DNA of 64,000 nucleotides, from assembly GCA_037976565.1 (NCBI GenBank), contig CP137666.1, positions 52,293,271-52,357,270 on the forward strand, written 5' to 3'. The stretch is from Mesocentrotus franciscanus (Eukaryota > Echinodermata > Echinoidea > Camarodonta > Strongylocentrotidae). The notes below the pieces were generated by a model, which saw only the letters and a list, made by a program, of their open reading frames with translations, made no database searches and was not told the DNA's origin. Positions 1 to 11,225 of this stretch are shown here, in pieces. Positions within the stretch are counted from its first letter, which is position 1, and each line of letters opens with the position of its first letter. A program made the position numbers and the translations under genes.

Positions 1-820
1 TCATACATCTAAATCCCATCGCCATTAGGAGCCGTGATGTTAATTAATAGCCAACCAAAGCCACAACGACAGGAGCCCATCTCTGCTCGCTTTTCACACA
101 CAGCTGCGATGTAAACAATTTAACATTCAATCATTAGCTAGAATCTGAGCTCGATTTGTGGACAATACTTTGCTTAGTGCCAGCCTCATTGCCAATATTT
201 GGAGTTTTGTGGGAGGATGTGTGTTTAATCATTAGCTAGATGTTGAAATGGAGCTCGTTTACAGAGATATTGGTTTTCACTTGAATTGCATCACTTTTTT
301 GAGTCCCTTTCATTTAAAACTGAAGCCAGGATGTACAGGTTCCAATACATGTCCTGTAATCAAATCAAATGAAAAAATAAAACTGTCAGTACTATGCAAG
401 TCCAAGGTATTTTATAATTTTATGTCCCATACATTACCTAGTATAATGACAGAAGAACAATACCAGATGAAACAAGTAAACTAAACAAAATAATTACATT
501 ACCTCGAATCGCCGAGAATCTGTCTGTTTGGTGTTGGTTTGGCATATGGTACGTACCCCTTGGACTATTAAGGACTCCTACCCCCTGTCTGTTACATTTG
601 ACTACTCTGCAGCTATACCCATGTACCTCCATACAGCCACTCTCTAGCTCATTTACCCCAGACAACTAAGACAATTACCCCTGTGCAGATATCTGGGGGT
701 ATACTCCTGTCAAAGGAGTAGTCCAGAGGGCTACAGGATAGTTGTTTGTCCTTGGGATAGTTATAAGGAGATAGGTTTCTCGGAGTGGTAGTCGAAGGTG
801 CAGTCACCAGGAATTTAAGT
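1..820. other. No gene seen
   Basis: AT-rich sequence. Short open frames (for example 248-484 +) lack family motifs or credible splice context. Nothing is supported here. Confidence 0.6.
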
Positions 821-978
821 TCAGTCAAACCTGTCTATGTGGCTACCTGTCTATAGTGGCCATGTATTTTGTCTCCCTTGACCATGGAATGTGGGTTGTA
901 GATCGAATCTGTCTAGAAAGGCCAGCTGTCTACATTTTTTTTCTATCACTCGGGGGCCTTTACAGACAGGTTTGACTT
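821..978. mobile_element. Foldback MITE, GTCAAACCTGTCT ends
   Basis: Terminal inverted repeats: GTCAAACCTGTCT at 823 and AGACAGGTTTGAC at 964-976. No coding capacity. The inner arms also pair loosely (GTGGCTACCTGTCTA against TAGACAG/GGCC segments). It shares end sequence with the elements at 20490, 21804 and 44659. Confidence 0.65.
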
Positions 979-2290
979 TATATGCAGAGCCAAGAAATTA
1001 AGAATGTAGGTTGACATGTCACCCCTGGTGATAAAGAAATGATGAATGGTAAAATCTGCTAGTTCTTAATTGCATAATATGCAAAGTTTTCCTATCAACT
1101 CTTAAGCTTCTGATCAACCGAAGTCTAGTGCGTCATGATCATCAGCGTTTTCTACAGTGATTATTTACCAAACATGATGCCATACGCATTCCAGCTATTC
1201 TTAGTTACCTCACAAAAAGGGCTACCGTTAATTATCTGCTAGAAAAGATAAATGGGAATCTCTTAATGGGCTGTTGGATAACACTGCTGATGGAAGGAAT
1301 GCATTAGTAGCTAGTGTTATCATTCAAAGTGCCATTGCTACGAGCCGCTAGTCCACTCTCTATTATGCCTCAAAAGTTTAAAGGCCAAATTGAACTATAT
1401 TTAAATGTTTAATCCTCACTGGAAAGTTTAAATGAAAAATAATTGGGGGCTATTTTCTCTAAATTGTTATGGTATATATATTTCCTAGAAAAATTGATGA
1501 TTTTTCCTCTATTTACTTATGGAATAAAAGAGAAAATATATTTAAAAAAACATATTTTTAAGCTAAGGATTTGGAACAAAAGATGGATAAAAAATACACT
1601 TTAGAGTTGAAATATTCCAGAAAATATATTTCTTTGCTGTTTTTTCACTGTTTTTTGACTATTTTTTGTAATACTATTTTTCATTTTGACCAGGGTAAGG
1701 ATCCGTCTCCCTCATTGCATTGCTCCCCTCAGGCTACATGGCTCATAAATTAAACCTCTCATTGGAACAGCAATGTCTGCAGAAGTCTTTTATTGCTTCA
1801 CTACATCTACATCCTGCCAAAAAGTAACCTTCCAACATCTTGCAGTACCTCTGTTCAGATATGAGGAAAATATAGGAACCTTTTAGACAGAAACATTGTA
1901 TGAAGAATCATTGTATATTGAAAGGGGCATACAGACTAGCTAGATACCAACATCAAGCAACGTTGTATAGAAAAAGACTGGTGTTGAAGTCAGTTGGCAT
2001 GACATCTGGCAATTCTTTTGTGTGCGCTCAAGGTACGCCATTCTAGTAATACAGTTTTGGTATGATATAATGTGAAGTCTAGAATGGGTCCCTGATTTTT
2101 TATCATAATTTCATTTGAAATGATGCTCAAATGTGTTTCGCTATAAAATTGTTTCGTTACACTACGCTATGTTTAGAAAAAAGTAATTGCTTATAGTATA
2201 GCTTTACAGTTTACGCATGGTGGTACGATGAATTTTGGTAGCCTGAACGAATGTCTGTTTTCCCTGCAGAGATTATGTGAGCAGACAGAC
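979..2290. other. No gene seen
   Basis: AT-rich non-coding sequence with short chance frames only (for example 1571-1753 +). Confidence 0.55.
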
Positions 2291-2292
2291 CA

Positions 2293-2337
2293 ATGAGTCT
2301 GCATGACCATTGAGTCTGCATGACCATTGAGTCTGAC
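2293..2337. repeat. Three copies of a 17-bp repeat
   Basis: ATTGAGTCTGCATGACC-type units repeat head to tail (CAATGAGTCTGCATGAC, CATTGAGTCTGCATGAC, CATTGAGTCTGACCAC). Confidence 0.8.
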
Positions 2338-2605
2338 CACTTCATAATTGTGTGTACACATTTTCCCCAGCAAAGGAAAAGGTCATCACATCTAATAAAG
2401 CGTAATGATGGTAGGAGCATAAAGTCTCTGCCATTTTGTTTTGGAGGCACATTACAATATCACCTTGAATTATTGCTTCACGGTTGGGAAACAGTGCTAT
2501 GTAAATATGTGAGGAAAGACTGCGCAGGCATGAACTTGTGGCATCTGGCCAATGATTCGAAGATTGTGAATTCTTGCTGGTGGTTCCTAATAACTTGTGG
2601 GGAAG

Positions 2606-2608
<3 letters not shown>

Positions 2609-2651
<43 letters not shown>
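2609..2651. repeat. (AG)n microsatellite
   Basis: About 21 uninterrupted AG dinucleotides, followed by a short GT tract at 2659-2670. Confidence 0.95.
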
Positions 2652-2656
<5 letters not shown>

Positions 2657-2725
2657 GATGTGTGTGTGTGTGGGGGAGGTATCAGTGGTAGAAAATGGTA
2701 AACCGATATTAGATTAATCATGTAC

Positions 2726-2760
2726 TAGCAGGACCCGTGGAAAATCCACGGGATTCTAGG
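2726..2760. repeat. Short palindrome CCCGTGGAAAATCCACGGG
   Basis: Eight-base arms around an AAA loop at 2734-2752, next to CTAGCAGG and GATTCTAGGG. It looks like the end of a dispersed element but no partner end is identified. Sequence to about 3200 is very AT-rich. Confidence 0.5.
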
Positions 2761-3204
2761 GAGGGTGGGGGTTGAAAATAGATATGTGCTAACGATTATT
2801 ATTATCAATATTATTATATATTTTTTTATTTTTTTTTTTATTTTTTAATAATATTTTTTAAAGATAATTTCTTTTTATCATTTTATAATTTTTCTTCTTT
2901 TCATTAATATTGTACTCGTTAGAATATCAACCTTTTGTTTGCTGTCCCATGTATCATTTTGAATTTTTTTTTTATAAATATGTATCATGTAATAAAACTT
3001 GAAAATTGGAAGAAAACAGTGAAATCAATAAGTTGTAATTAAAATTGATGCATATATTTTAGACTAATACTTTCTTTTACTTTCGTTAATTACGATTATT
3101 GTCGTCACTTAAATTCGTTCCTACTTTTTCACTATCCCTTTCCGGATCCTCACTCTCGTTATCTATACGAATATTGTTGTCATGCATGCACTGAAAATAA
3201 TATA

Positions 3205-3377
3205 CAAATATACATAAAATGACACTCGAGGATCTAGCTAAAACTATTCGCATCGAAGGAACATCAAATCGTATTATATTCTCCCGAGGGCCATCGCGGC
3301 CCGAGAGAACAGTACTATTGATGTTCCTGAGTGCGAATAGTTTTAGCTTGTTCCGAGAATGAGTCATTGTATATTTG
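3205..3377. mobile_element. Long foldback element
   Basis: Inverted arms at 3205-3267 and 3318-3377. The innermost 31-32 bp (AGCTAAAACTATTCGCATCG... against ...GCGAATAGTTTTAGCT) pair almost perfectly, and outer parts (CAAATATACA / TGTATATTTG) also pair. The loop is about 50 nt with a second small GC stem (GGGCC-ATCGC-GGCCC). No coding capacity. Confidence 0.7.
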
Positions 3378-3399
3378 TTTTATATCCCTTCCACCCAGG

Positions 3400-3990
3400 C
3401 GCGGATCAAGGATTCCTTAGGGGGGGGGCCCAAATTTGAAGTTATGCGAGCCAAATATTGGTACGTAATGAGCAAAACGTTTTTTTTTTGGGGGAGGCCG
3501 GGGCAGACAAAACATCCGCATCACCCCACTCTTACATGCAAGCCCCGCTCAACGTTTTCATAGTGATTCGGGGTCAAGGGGCGGAGCCCCAGAAGCTCAG
3601 GGTTTTAGGCATTAAATTACGGTCAGATAAGCATCCAGGGTCCGCCTTAGGGCCATTGAGTGGGTCCAGGGGGCAGAGCCACCGGAAGTTCAGGGTTTTT
3701 AGGCATTTAATTACGGTCAGATGAGTATAATTTGATACCTTATTTGTGGCACTGGCAGGTCACTCATTGGCGTGGGGTCCAGGGGGCGGAGCCCCAGAAG
3801 CTCAGGGTTTTAGGCATTTAATCACGGTCAGATGAGCATATTTTGATACCTCATTATTTTGTGACACTGGCAGGTCACTATTTTTCTTTCTTTCTCTCTT
3901 TCTTTCTATTTCTCTTTAATATACTTTTCCACAAAAAGTGGGGAGGGGGTGGAGCTCGAGCCCCCCGAGCCCTGCCATTCCGCGGACCCT
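3400..3990. repeat. Dispersed element with three internal tandem units
   Basis: It starts with GGCGCGGATCAAGG and a G-rich run. Units at about 3568, 3665 and 3775 each read GGTCCAGGGGGCGGAGCC, then AGCTCAGGGTTTTAGGCAT, then ACGGTCAGATGAG; the last two also share CACTGGCAGGTCAC. Period is roughly 100 bp. The 3' edge is GGAGCTCGAGCCCCCCGAGC near 3960. Non-coding. Confidence 0.7.
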
Positions 3991-4199
3991 GACATGTAGG
4001 CCTCTAAATAAGTATATTTTTTGCCCGACTGTAAATTTGGGAATTTGTCATTTTCCAACAAACGCAATCAAAAGTATAATGTACTAAAAATCTCGGAAAA
4101 TTATGTCATTTCAGCAACATTTGTAAATCACCGGTATCGAATTAGAAATAAACCACGTTTAAATTTCATTTGGGGCAGGCCCCAAGCACCCAAGCCCCG

Positions 4200-4800
4200 T
4201 CAGTATGCAAGCGCCCGATCTACACCTTGTTGGCGGGAAAAATCGCAACTGATCTCCCTACCTTTCTTCTTTCTCTTTTTTTTCTTTCCCTTCCCTTCTT
4301 TCTCTCTCTTTAGGAGTGCTGGGGAAGGGACGCAAGGGCCGATTCACACGTTTTGGCGGGATTAATCGCAACTGATCTCCCCTTCTTTTCACCCTTTTCT
4401 TTTCTTCTTACTCTTTTTTTGTTCCATTTTAGCTCTCTTTTGTTGGCGGGGGCGGGGGGGGGGAGAGGCAAGGTTTTTGGCCCTCGATTCACAACTTGTT
4501 GGCGAAAATTGCAACTGATATCCCCTTCTTTTCCTTTCTTCCTCTTTTTTCTTTCTCTTTATCTCCTCTTTTCCTTTTTCTTTCCCTTTCCTTCCTTCTC
4601 TCTTATTTTGTTGATGAGGGGGGAGGAGGCAACAGCCCGGGAGGCAAGGCCCTTTCGCGCCCCATCTCCTTCTTATTTACACCTTTTCTTTTCTTCTTCC
4701 TCTTCTTTCTTTCCCTTTCTCTCCCTTTTCCCTTCTTTTCCTTCTTTCTCTCTCTTTTTTTCTTTGCTGGGAGGGGGACCAAGGCCCCTGCCCCCATGGA
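4200..4800. repeat. Tandem array with polypyrimidine blocks (about 135-bp unit)
   Basis: Units near 4218, 4341, 4487 and a degenerate one near 4660 share CGATTCACAC-TTGTTGGCGGGA-AAT-CGCAACTGATCTCC, then 60-90 nt of CT-rich sequence, then a G-rich block with AAGG(G)CC. Open frames across it are low-complexity Phe/Leu/Ser shadows. Confidence 0.75.
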
Positions 4801-4859
4801 TCCGCGCCTCCTTCCACCTGTAGGCCTATCATTCCTTGCACACTTCTGTAATAGCATGT

Positions 4860-5390
4860 ACGTACCGTACTCACATTCACATCACATTCAAAAAAGAAAT
4901 AAAAGAAAACAACAATTGCACGGCTCAAACATGAAACATTGAATGATCTAAATACACGCTATATACAGGTACTACATGCAGTATAGCTAGAGTGCTGCAG
5001 TTACTGCATAGGTTAAATTGCATTGTGTGAGCGCCGTGACTGGCCTGACACCGCGGGAGTTGCCCGTGCGGAGGCATGTGATATTACCTAAGCTCGCTGA
5101 ATTTTTCTTCTCTTCAGTTATATGGTCTCGACATTTACAATCTATTTGCGTTATTATTGTTGTGATTTCAATGTAGTTTTCATAAAAGACCAATAAAGCA
5201 GAAGCTTGGACTATGATTATGTTGGCATGGTCCACAGAATTTGTACAAATATATTCAAAGTAAAGATTTTACGCGAAAAATCGGACTGTTTGTGCCAATA
5301 TATTGCAACCGTCGCACGAATTATCTCGACTGTGTGTGTACGTGTGTGAGCGTAGAACCATGTATTACGTTGACGTCAGTTTGGCTGATG
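4860..5390. other. No gene seen
   Basis: Non-coding sequence between two tandem arrays. No motif was recognised. Confidence 0.5.
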
Positions 5391-5627
5391 CGTATATATA
5401 GCAAGATGCCTCACACGGGATAGGCCCAACCCATCGCATCATGCATGTGCTACGCTACATGACGTGAGTGGAGTGTCTCTTGATAAAGTATCTCTTTGAT
5501 TAGACTGCATATAGCAAGATGCCTAACACGGGATAGGCCCTACCCTTTGCGACGTGCATATTTGCATGTTTGCTACAACACATCATGGACTGGACTGTCT
5601 CTTGATAGTGTGATCTCTTTGATTAGA
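5382..5627. repeat. Two-copy tandem duplication, 123-bp period
   Basis: Copy 1 ends at 5504 and copy 2 at 5627, both with ATCTCTTTGATTAGA. They share ATAGCAAGATGCCT-ACACGGGATAGGCCC and GACTG/GAGTGTCTCTTGATA. The second copy runs directly into a CpG-rich segment. Confidence 0.8.
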
Positions 5628-5925
5628 CGTGCAGAGGGCGGGTGCACGCCTCGCCGACTCACTCGCGGGTTCGTCGCCTCCTTGCACGGACGACGCCGGC
5701 CGTGCTCTCGCCCGTCCTCCCGGGACCCCGAAACCACCTTTTAACGACATGGACGGCGACCACGGGTCGACGTGGCACGCGACATGCCCGATCCCATCCA
5801 TTTGGAATTGTGTCGCCGTTCCTGCGCCACGGCAGAGGCGGGCAGGGTCGAGGAAAGACGGGTTTGATGTCAAGAAATTCACATTGGCAGACCGTTACGC
5901 ACCCCCCGCGGCGATTTTGCGTATT
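5628..5925. promoter_or_regulatory. CpG-rich island of unknown role
   Basis: About 300 bp of markedly GC- and CpG-rich sequence (for example GGACGACGCCGGCCGTG, GGGTCGACGTGGCACGCGAC) in an AT-rich window. Frames are open on both strands for 80-100 codons, as GC-rich DNA allows, but no protein family is recognised. Promoter, first exon, or inserted element are all possible. Confidence 0.3.
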
Positions 5926-5944
5926 AATATATAGATTGTACAGC

Positions 5945-6033
5945 CAGACAAGCAAAGAGAGAAAGAGAGACAGAGAAATTTGGAGAGGTGGAGAGGAGGA
6001 GGAGGAGGAGACAGAGACATACAGACAATGAGA

Positions 6034-6074
<41 letters not shown>

Positions 6075-6170
6075 TAGGGAAAGAGAGTGAGAGGTAAGGG
6101 AGTAGGGAGAAACAAAGAAATAGAAACAAAGGGAGAGAGAGATGCACACACACACACACACACACACACA
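5945..6170. repeat. Purine-rich GA tract and (CA)n microsatellite
   Basis: GA/GGA-rich purine sequence (pure GA at about 6049-6074) is followed by CA repeats at 6143-6170. Confidence 0.9.
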
Positions 6171-6179
6171 AGAAACAAA

Positions 6180-7970
6180 TTTTTAAAAGCAGACAGATGA
6201 GGGAATTGTGAATATTGGAGATTGTAAAGCACATTGCTGGCCTAAATATAGAGGTGCAATCAAATTTTTTAGGGTATTTTTTCTTGTATTATGCACTCAT
6301 TTTGGTTTGGGGAATAACAATCAGATTGCATGAACAAACAAGGAACCTTGGTAGTATACTGTGTTCAAAATCAATAATGAATATTCCAAATCAATGCTTT
6401 AGGGAACAGCTATTATCAGCTTTATGTTTTGAAATAGATTTGTGCAAAGTACCTTGGTTTTCAGTTTATTCAAAGCCACAAATAATTCATTTATGTCTCC
6501 TCTGATGGAGATTGAATTAAGAAGCATGATGTTTTCAGGTTTGATATTTGTCGTTCTTGTAGACATTTATCTCATGAATCGTTTAAAAAAATAAACCTTA
6601 AACTTGTTATCAATGTATGTCACCATATAAGGATTTCAAAAAAGTAGATAATATGTGTGAGGTCAAAGGTTGGAGGTTAATAGGTAGGACAATTTCTTGT
6701 TGGTTGGTTTTTATATTTTTCCTGTTGTGATTGCCTCATGGTTGCATAGGACTGGCTTTCAATTTTGATTCAGTAGTTTGAACTAGCATAGTTTTTGTCA
6801 TATGAAAAGCATAATAAACTCTCCCCAAAAAAGAATTCACCACTCATGGTGACTTGTGATGATGAGTAGTTTTCCCGCCTCCAGAAATCATGGAAATCAA
6901 GACATAGGAGGTTCCCTAGTAATTATGTGAAATCTCTCTTTTCCATCTGTTGATGAATACAATTTTATCTACATGCGAACATGTGTACTTTTCTTTAATT
7001 CCATCATGTACCTGACATAAGGGCATTAGGAGGGGAGTTACTCATATCAGCTACGGGCCTTTTAATACCCTTTTTCCAGGCACATAGAGATATTGCCGCT
7101 GTTGATTTCCAATCCCATCACATCCTGTCTTGCCATTTCCTCTCGTCAAATCATGCATGACAATAAGCTAGATTTTGATGGATGGCTCGGACCATCGTCA
7201 GAGGAATAAAGTGGCAAGATTTCCTGTTTTTACCACTGCTTACTTCCACTTCAGTTTATGGCTGGAATATTTTCTCATAGGAGCGAGGTGGGGGCGCTTG
7301 AGAACCCCCTGGTGTTGCCGCTGTGTAGACCTCAAGGTACTTTAATGAGAAAAAGTAGACTATTTTCAGGGTTTATATTTTATGCACTTACTGAGTTTGC
7401 TTGGATTGACCTCATTATATCTGAAATCATCTGACTTGGATATTTGTATTCAAATTGATTGGTATTAGTAAATATTCAACAAGTTTCATTTCTGTTTCCA
7501 GTTTGCTACTAGGACTGAAGATGAATCTTTATCCAACTGCTTTTTAAAAGAGAAGCATATTCTTGCATGCCTTGCCCCTCCCTTCACAAATCCATGAGTA
7601 TACTCATGAATAACATCTCTTTGCTTCAATGAGATGAGAAATAAATGCTATTTATTCCTGTCATGAATTCTTGCTACGACTGTATGGAGAGCCATAGCAT
7701 ATCATTATCATGCTATTATAAATGCACATTTTATGAGAGACTTTCTTCATGCTCAACGGAATACAGTGACCTTTACATTGGAATATTGAAATTTCTTTTC
7801 TTTTTCAAAACTGATTATTTTGACTTGTAGTATTAAAGATAATTACCGGTAATGTGTCTCCTCTCTAATTTTGTCAACTCCCTTTATACCACTTTATCTC
7901 TTTTCCTGTTTGTATGATTTAGCTTAGTGAGAAAAAGAAGATATTCTCTTGACAAAAATCTTCCTAATTA
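6180..7970. other. No gene seen
   Basis: Ordinary AT-rich non-coding DNA. The open frame at 6215-6505 (+) has no recognisable motif. Confidence 0.5.
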
Positions 7971-7974
7971 AATT

Positions 7975-8905
7975 GCTTTTATCTAAGGAATGCTCTGGTG
8001 GTAGATGTGAACTGAATGTTTTCTCCATAAGATTCCCTAAGATGCTTTTATCCAAGGAAAGCATCCAAGGAAAGCATCAGAGGTAAACAGGATAAGAAAG
8101 CTTCCTCCCAATAGGATTCTTTTTCTTCCTAAATCTTTTTATCCAAGGAACGCACTTTTGGTTGATGTGAGCTGAATTTTCCCTCCATAAGTCTTCCATT
8201 GATACTTTCATTAAAAAAAAAAACATTAGTTGGATTTGGGGTGTGAAATTTTCCTCCATCTTCGTCAAAAAGATATTTTCACCCAATGCATTCATGGTAG
8301 ACAGGATACGAATGTTCCTCCATAAGATTTCCCATTTTTGTAAGACATTTTCATTCAAGGAATGCATCAGTCGTATATACCTAGTTTCCTATGATACCTT
8401 CATTCAAAGAACACATCAGTTGGATTTGGTATGTGAACCTTCCCTCTATCTTTCTTCCTCAGATGTTTTCACCCAAGATATGCATTAATGCACGTGGGTT
8501 TGAGTTCCGCGCTGAGCAGACAAAAATGCCAAAATTATTGACACTGCATTGTGTGTCAGCATGCTCCTCCCCTCTGTTCACGATGCAGACTTGGGTACTG
8601 GGGAAAACACTCTGTTCCTCGGAAAGAATGTTAAATGGAGGCCGGTGTGTAGGAAAGTTGCAGCCTATGCACGTTAATACACTACACTTCTCACATAGAG
8701 TAGGGTGTAAACCCAGTGTTTAGTGTGCCTGCGTATGGAATCGGTAATCTACATACAGATCTTCATGATCGGCTACAAAGCCCTTTGAAGGTTAACAGTA
8801 GAAGAAGGTGAAGACGAAGGATTGCATCAATCGTATTTTGGATGTGAACATTCCCTCCATCTTTCTTGCTAAGATGCTTTCTCCTTAGATATGCATCAGT
8901 GGTAG
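7975..8905. repeat. Diverged ~70-bp tandem array
   Basis: A motif TTTTCA(C/T)CCAAGGAATGCATCAG, plus TGTGAAC-TTCCCTCCATAAG, recurs at about 7978, 8045, 8137, 8207, 8277, 8348, 8397 and 8465, with one detached copy near 8876. Spacing is mostly 67-71 bp. About 310 bp of unrelated sequence (8500-8810) separates the last copy. Confidence 0.7.
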
Positions 8906-8909
8906 ACAG

Positions 8910-9770
8910 GATGTAAGACCCTACCCACTTGAGGATGGAGGTAGAAGGAGGAAGATGAGATTTACAGGTCAAGCCCCTTGAAGGAGAGACTGCTCAGTAG
9001 CTCCATATGTTCTCAAGGTTATACACAGTATTTAGTGAATACATAACCTAGACACTGTATAAGCACACACACATACACACACATGTGCCCTCACCCACGT
9101 ATACACCCCCACATCCACTCGCCCATCCATGCACAGACATTCCCCATCCAAAAAGATACTGAAAAGTACTAGAACATTGCATTAACTTTCCAAAAGTTTT
9201 TTTTTTAATAATTATTTTAGGTAATTAGTCAGAGGGGAAAATAATTAGATTTGTCAAAGGTAGAATCATACATGCATGTCTCTTTAAGTTCAATTACAAT
9301 GTGCTGTGTATGGTTACACAAACAAAAGAGCGTTCATTTCACAATGTTGAATTTTTTTTTAATAGTTTGTAAATGTGTAATAAAATTTAGAAAGGAATTA
9401 TCTTGGACTATACGGATAGTGTCATTTAGCCAAAAATTCAAGTGAAAGTATTAAAAAGGATTGTTTCATTCTTTAATGTTAATCACAGACTAGCTGTTGC
9501 AACAAATCTGTAAATATAGAAGAATAAAATGATAACCTAATTAATTACAATTTCAGCCATTTTCAGTATTATTCACTAGAAAAATCTTAAATTGTACATT
9601 TCCAGTCTATTGGACCAGTAATTTTGTCAGCTGAGTTTGTGTCATCCATTGACTTTTACTGTCAACTCATTTCCACATAATGTGCTTTAATTATGTTATC
9701 ATTTAGATAACCAAAATACTTTATGACTTTGTTCATCTAGGTTTTTCTCTTTTAATTAGCAGATGAGTAT
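8910..9770. other. No gene seen
   Basis: AT-rich DNA with an imperfect CA-rich stretch at 9063-9110. Confidence 0.5.
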
Positions 9771-9829
9771 TACGTTTGTCTCGATATTTTTCATCTCTGT
9801 ATTTTCTTTGTCGATCACTAAGTACATGT

Positions 9830-10205
<376 letters not shown>

Positions 10206-10881
10206 CTCCCTGCACTCACATGGTAGTGGTCTATTAATCAATATTATCATATAATTGACATGTTGTGGGGTTGATAAAGTGCAGGCATGATTACAATCTA
10301 ATCACTCTTCTCTTCATTTATTGCAATTTAATCACTATCATTCTCAAACATAAATGAACCGTATGACTATTGTATGGCCCAACCGCAATGCGACCAAAAC
10401 TAATTATTAATAAAAATGAGTAGCTGTAATCTTCACAAGCAATAATGCACACAGTTGAAATGCAGTATTTCCCCACAGCAGTGGTGTAATGTGTAAGGAA
10501 AAGAAACAGATTGTCACATCACAAAAAGAAAATTATCAAATATTTTTTAATTGAATACAAATTTTAAAATGTGTACATGTACAGTGTACATACATGTATA
10601 TGTATTTTGTATAATTTGGTTATTTTCATGAGAATGCATCAGTTTTAGTACACTATAAGTTTTGTTCTTAATAAAGAAACATTATGATATTTTGTTTGTC
10701 CTTATTCTTTTCACCTACTTCACTTACATTTCTTCCCACAATCTTTGTATAGCATGTCTTTGCCCATACGCTCTCTCTCTCATCACTCCTCAACTGTACT
10801 CAATTCAAGCTACTACAGTACACATATTAGCATTGTCACTGCTTAGGCCAATGCAGTATACACATGTCAATTAATGCATGC

Positions 10882-10882
<1 letters not shown>

Positions 10883-10920
<38 letters not shown>
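10883..10920. repeat. (CT)n microsatellite
   Basis: About 19 uninterrupted CT units. Confidence 0.95.
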
Positions 10921-10923
<3 letters not shown>

Positions 10924-10924
10924 C

Positions 10925-11225
10925 TCTGACCGGCGACCTATGAGGCATAGAGAGCAGAGCTGCCATGCATGTCATTCAGTTCCCTAGTCAGCGTAGAGTG
11001 TGGATGCATCGTTTTGGGTTGGCTGTTGCGCCAGCTCGCCTCTGCCGTGATGGTCATACGGTCTTTCCTCCAGTTGAGATGCCAACCGTCTCCGGCTAAT
11101 CCCACCTCTCCATCTCGTCGTCGGGCCGGAGGGCATCCTTGCTGATCGGTCAATGTGAGGCATCCCTCCTGATTGATTCCATGTTCTACTCAATTTGAGC
11201 ACTCGTTGACGGGGAGTTAAGCTCC
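10925..11225. other. GC-richer unique segment
   Basis: Higher GC and CpG than the flanks (for example CTCGTCGTCGGGCCGGAGGGC). Two overlapping minus-strand frames of about 70 codons carry no recognised domain. It could be regulatory or an old exon. Confidence 0.25.

Noticed and set aside
4021..4942. Overlapping Phe/Leu/Ser-rich frames of 80-156 codons on both strands
   Set aside because: They lie over a polypyrimidine tandem array and are low-complexity shadows.
5659..6234. 191-codon minus-strand frame
   Set aside because: Most of it is CT/GT microsatellite; the rest is open because the CpG-rich island lacks stops.
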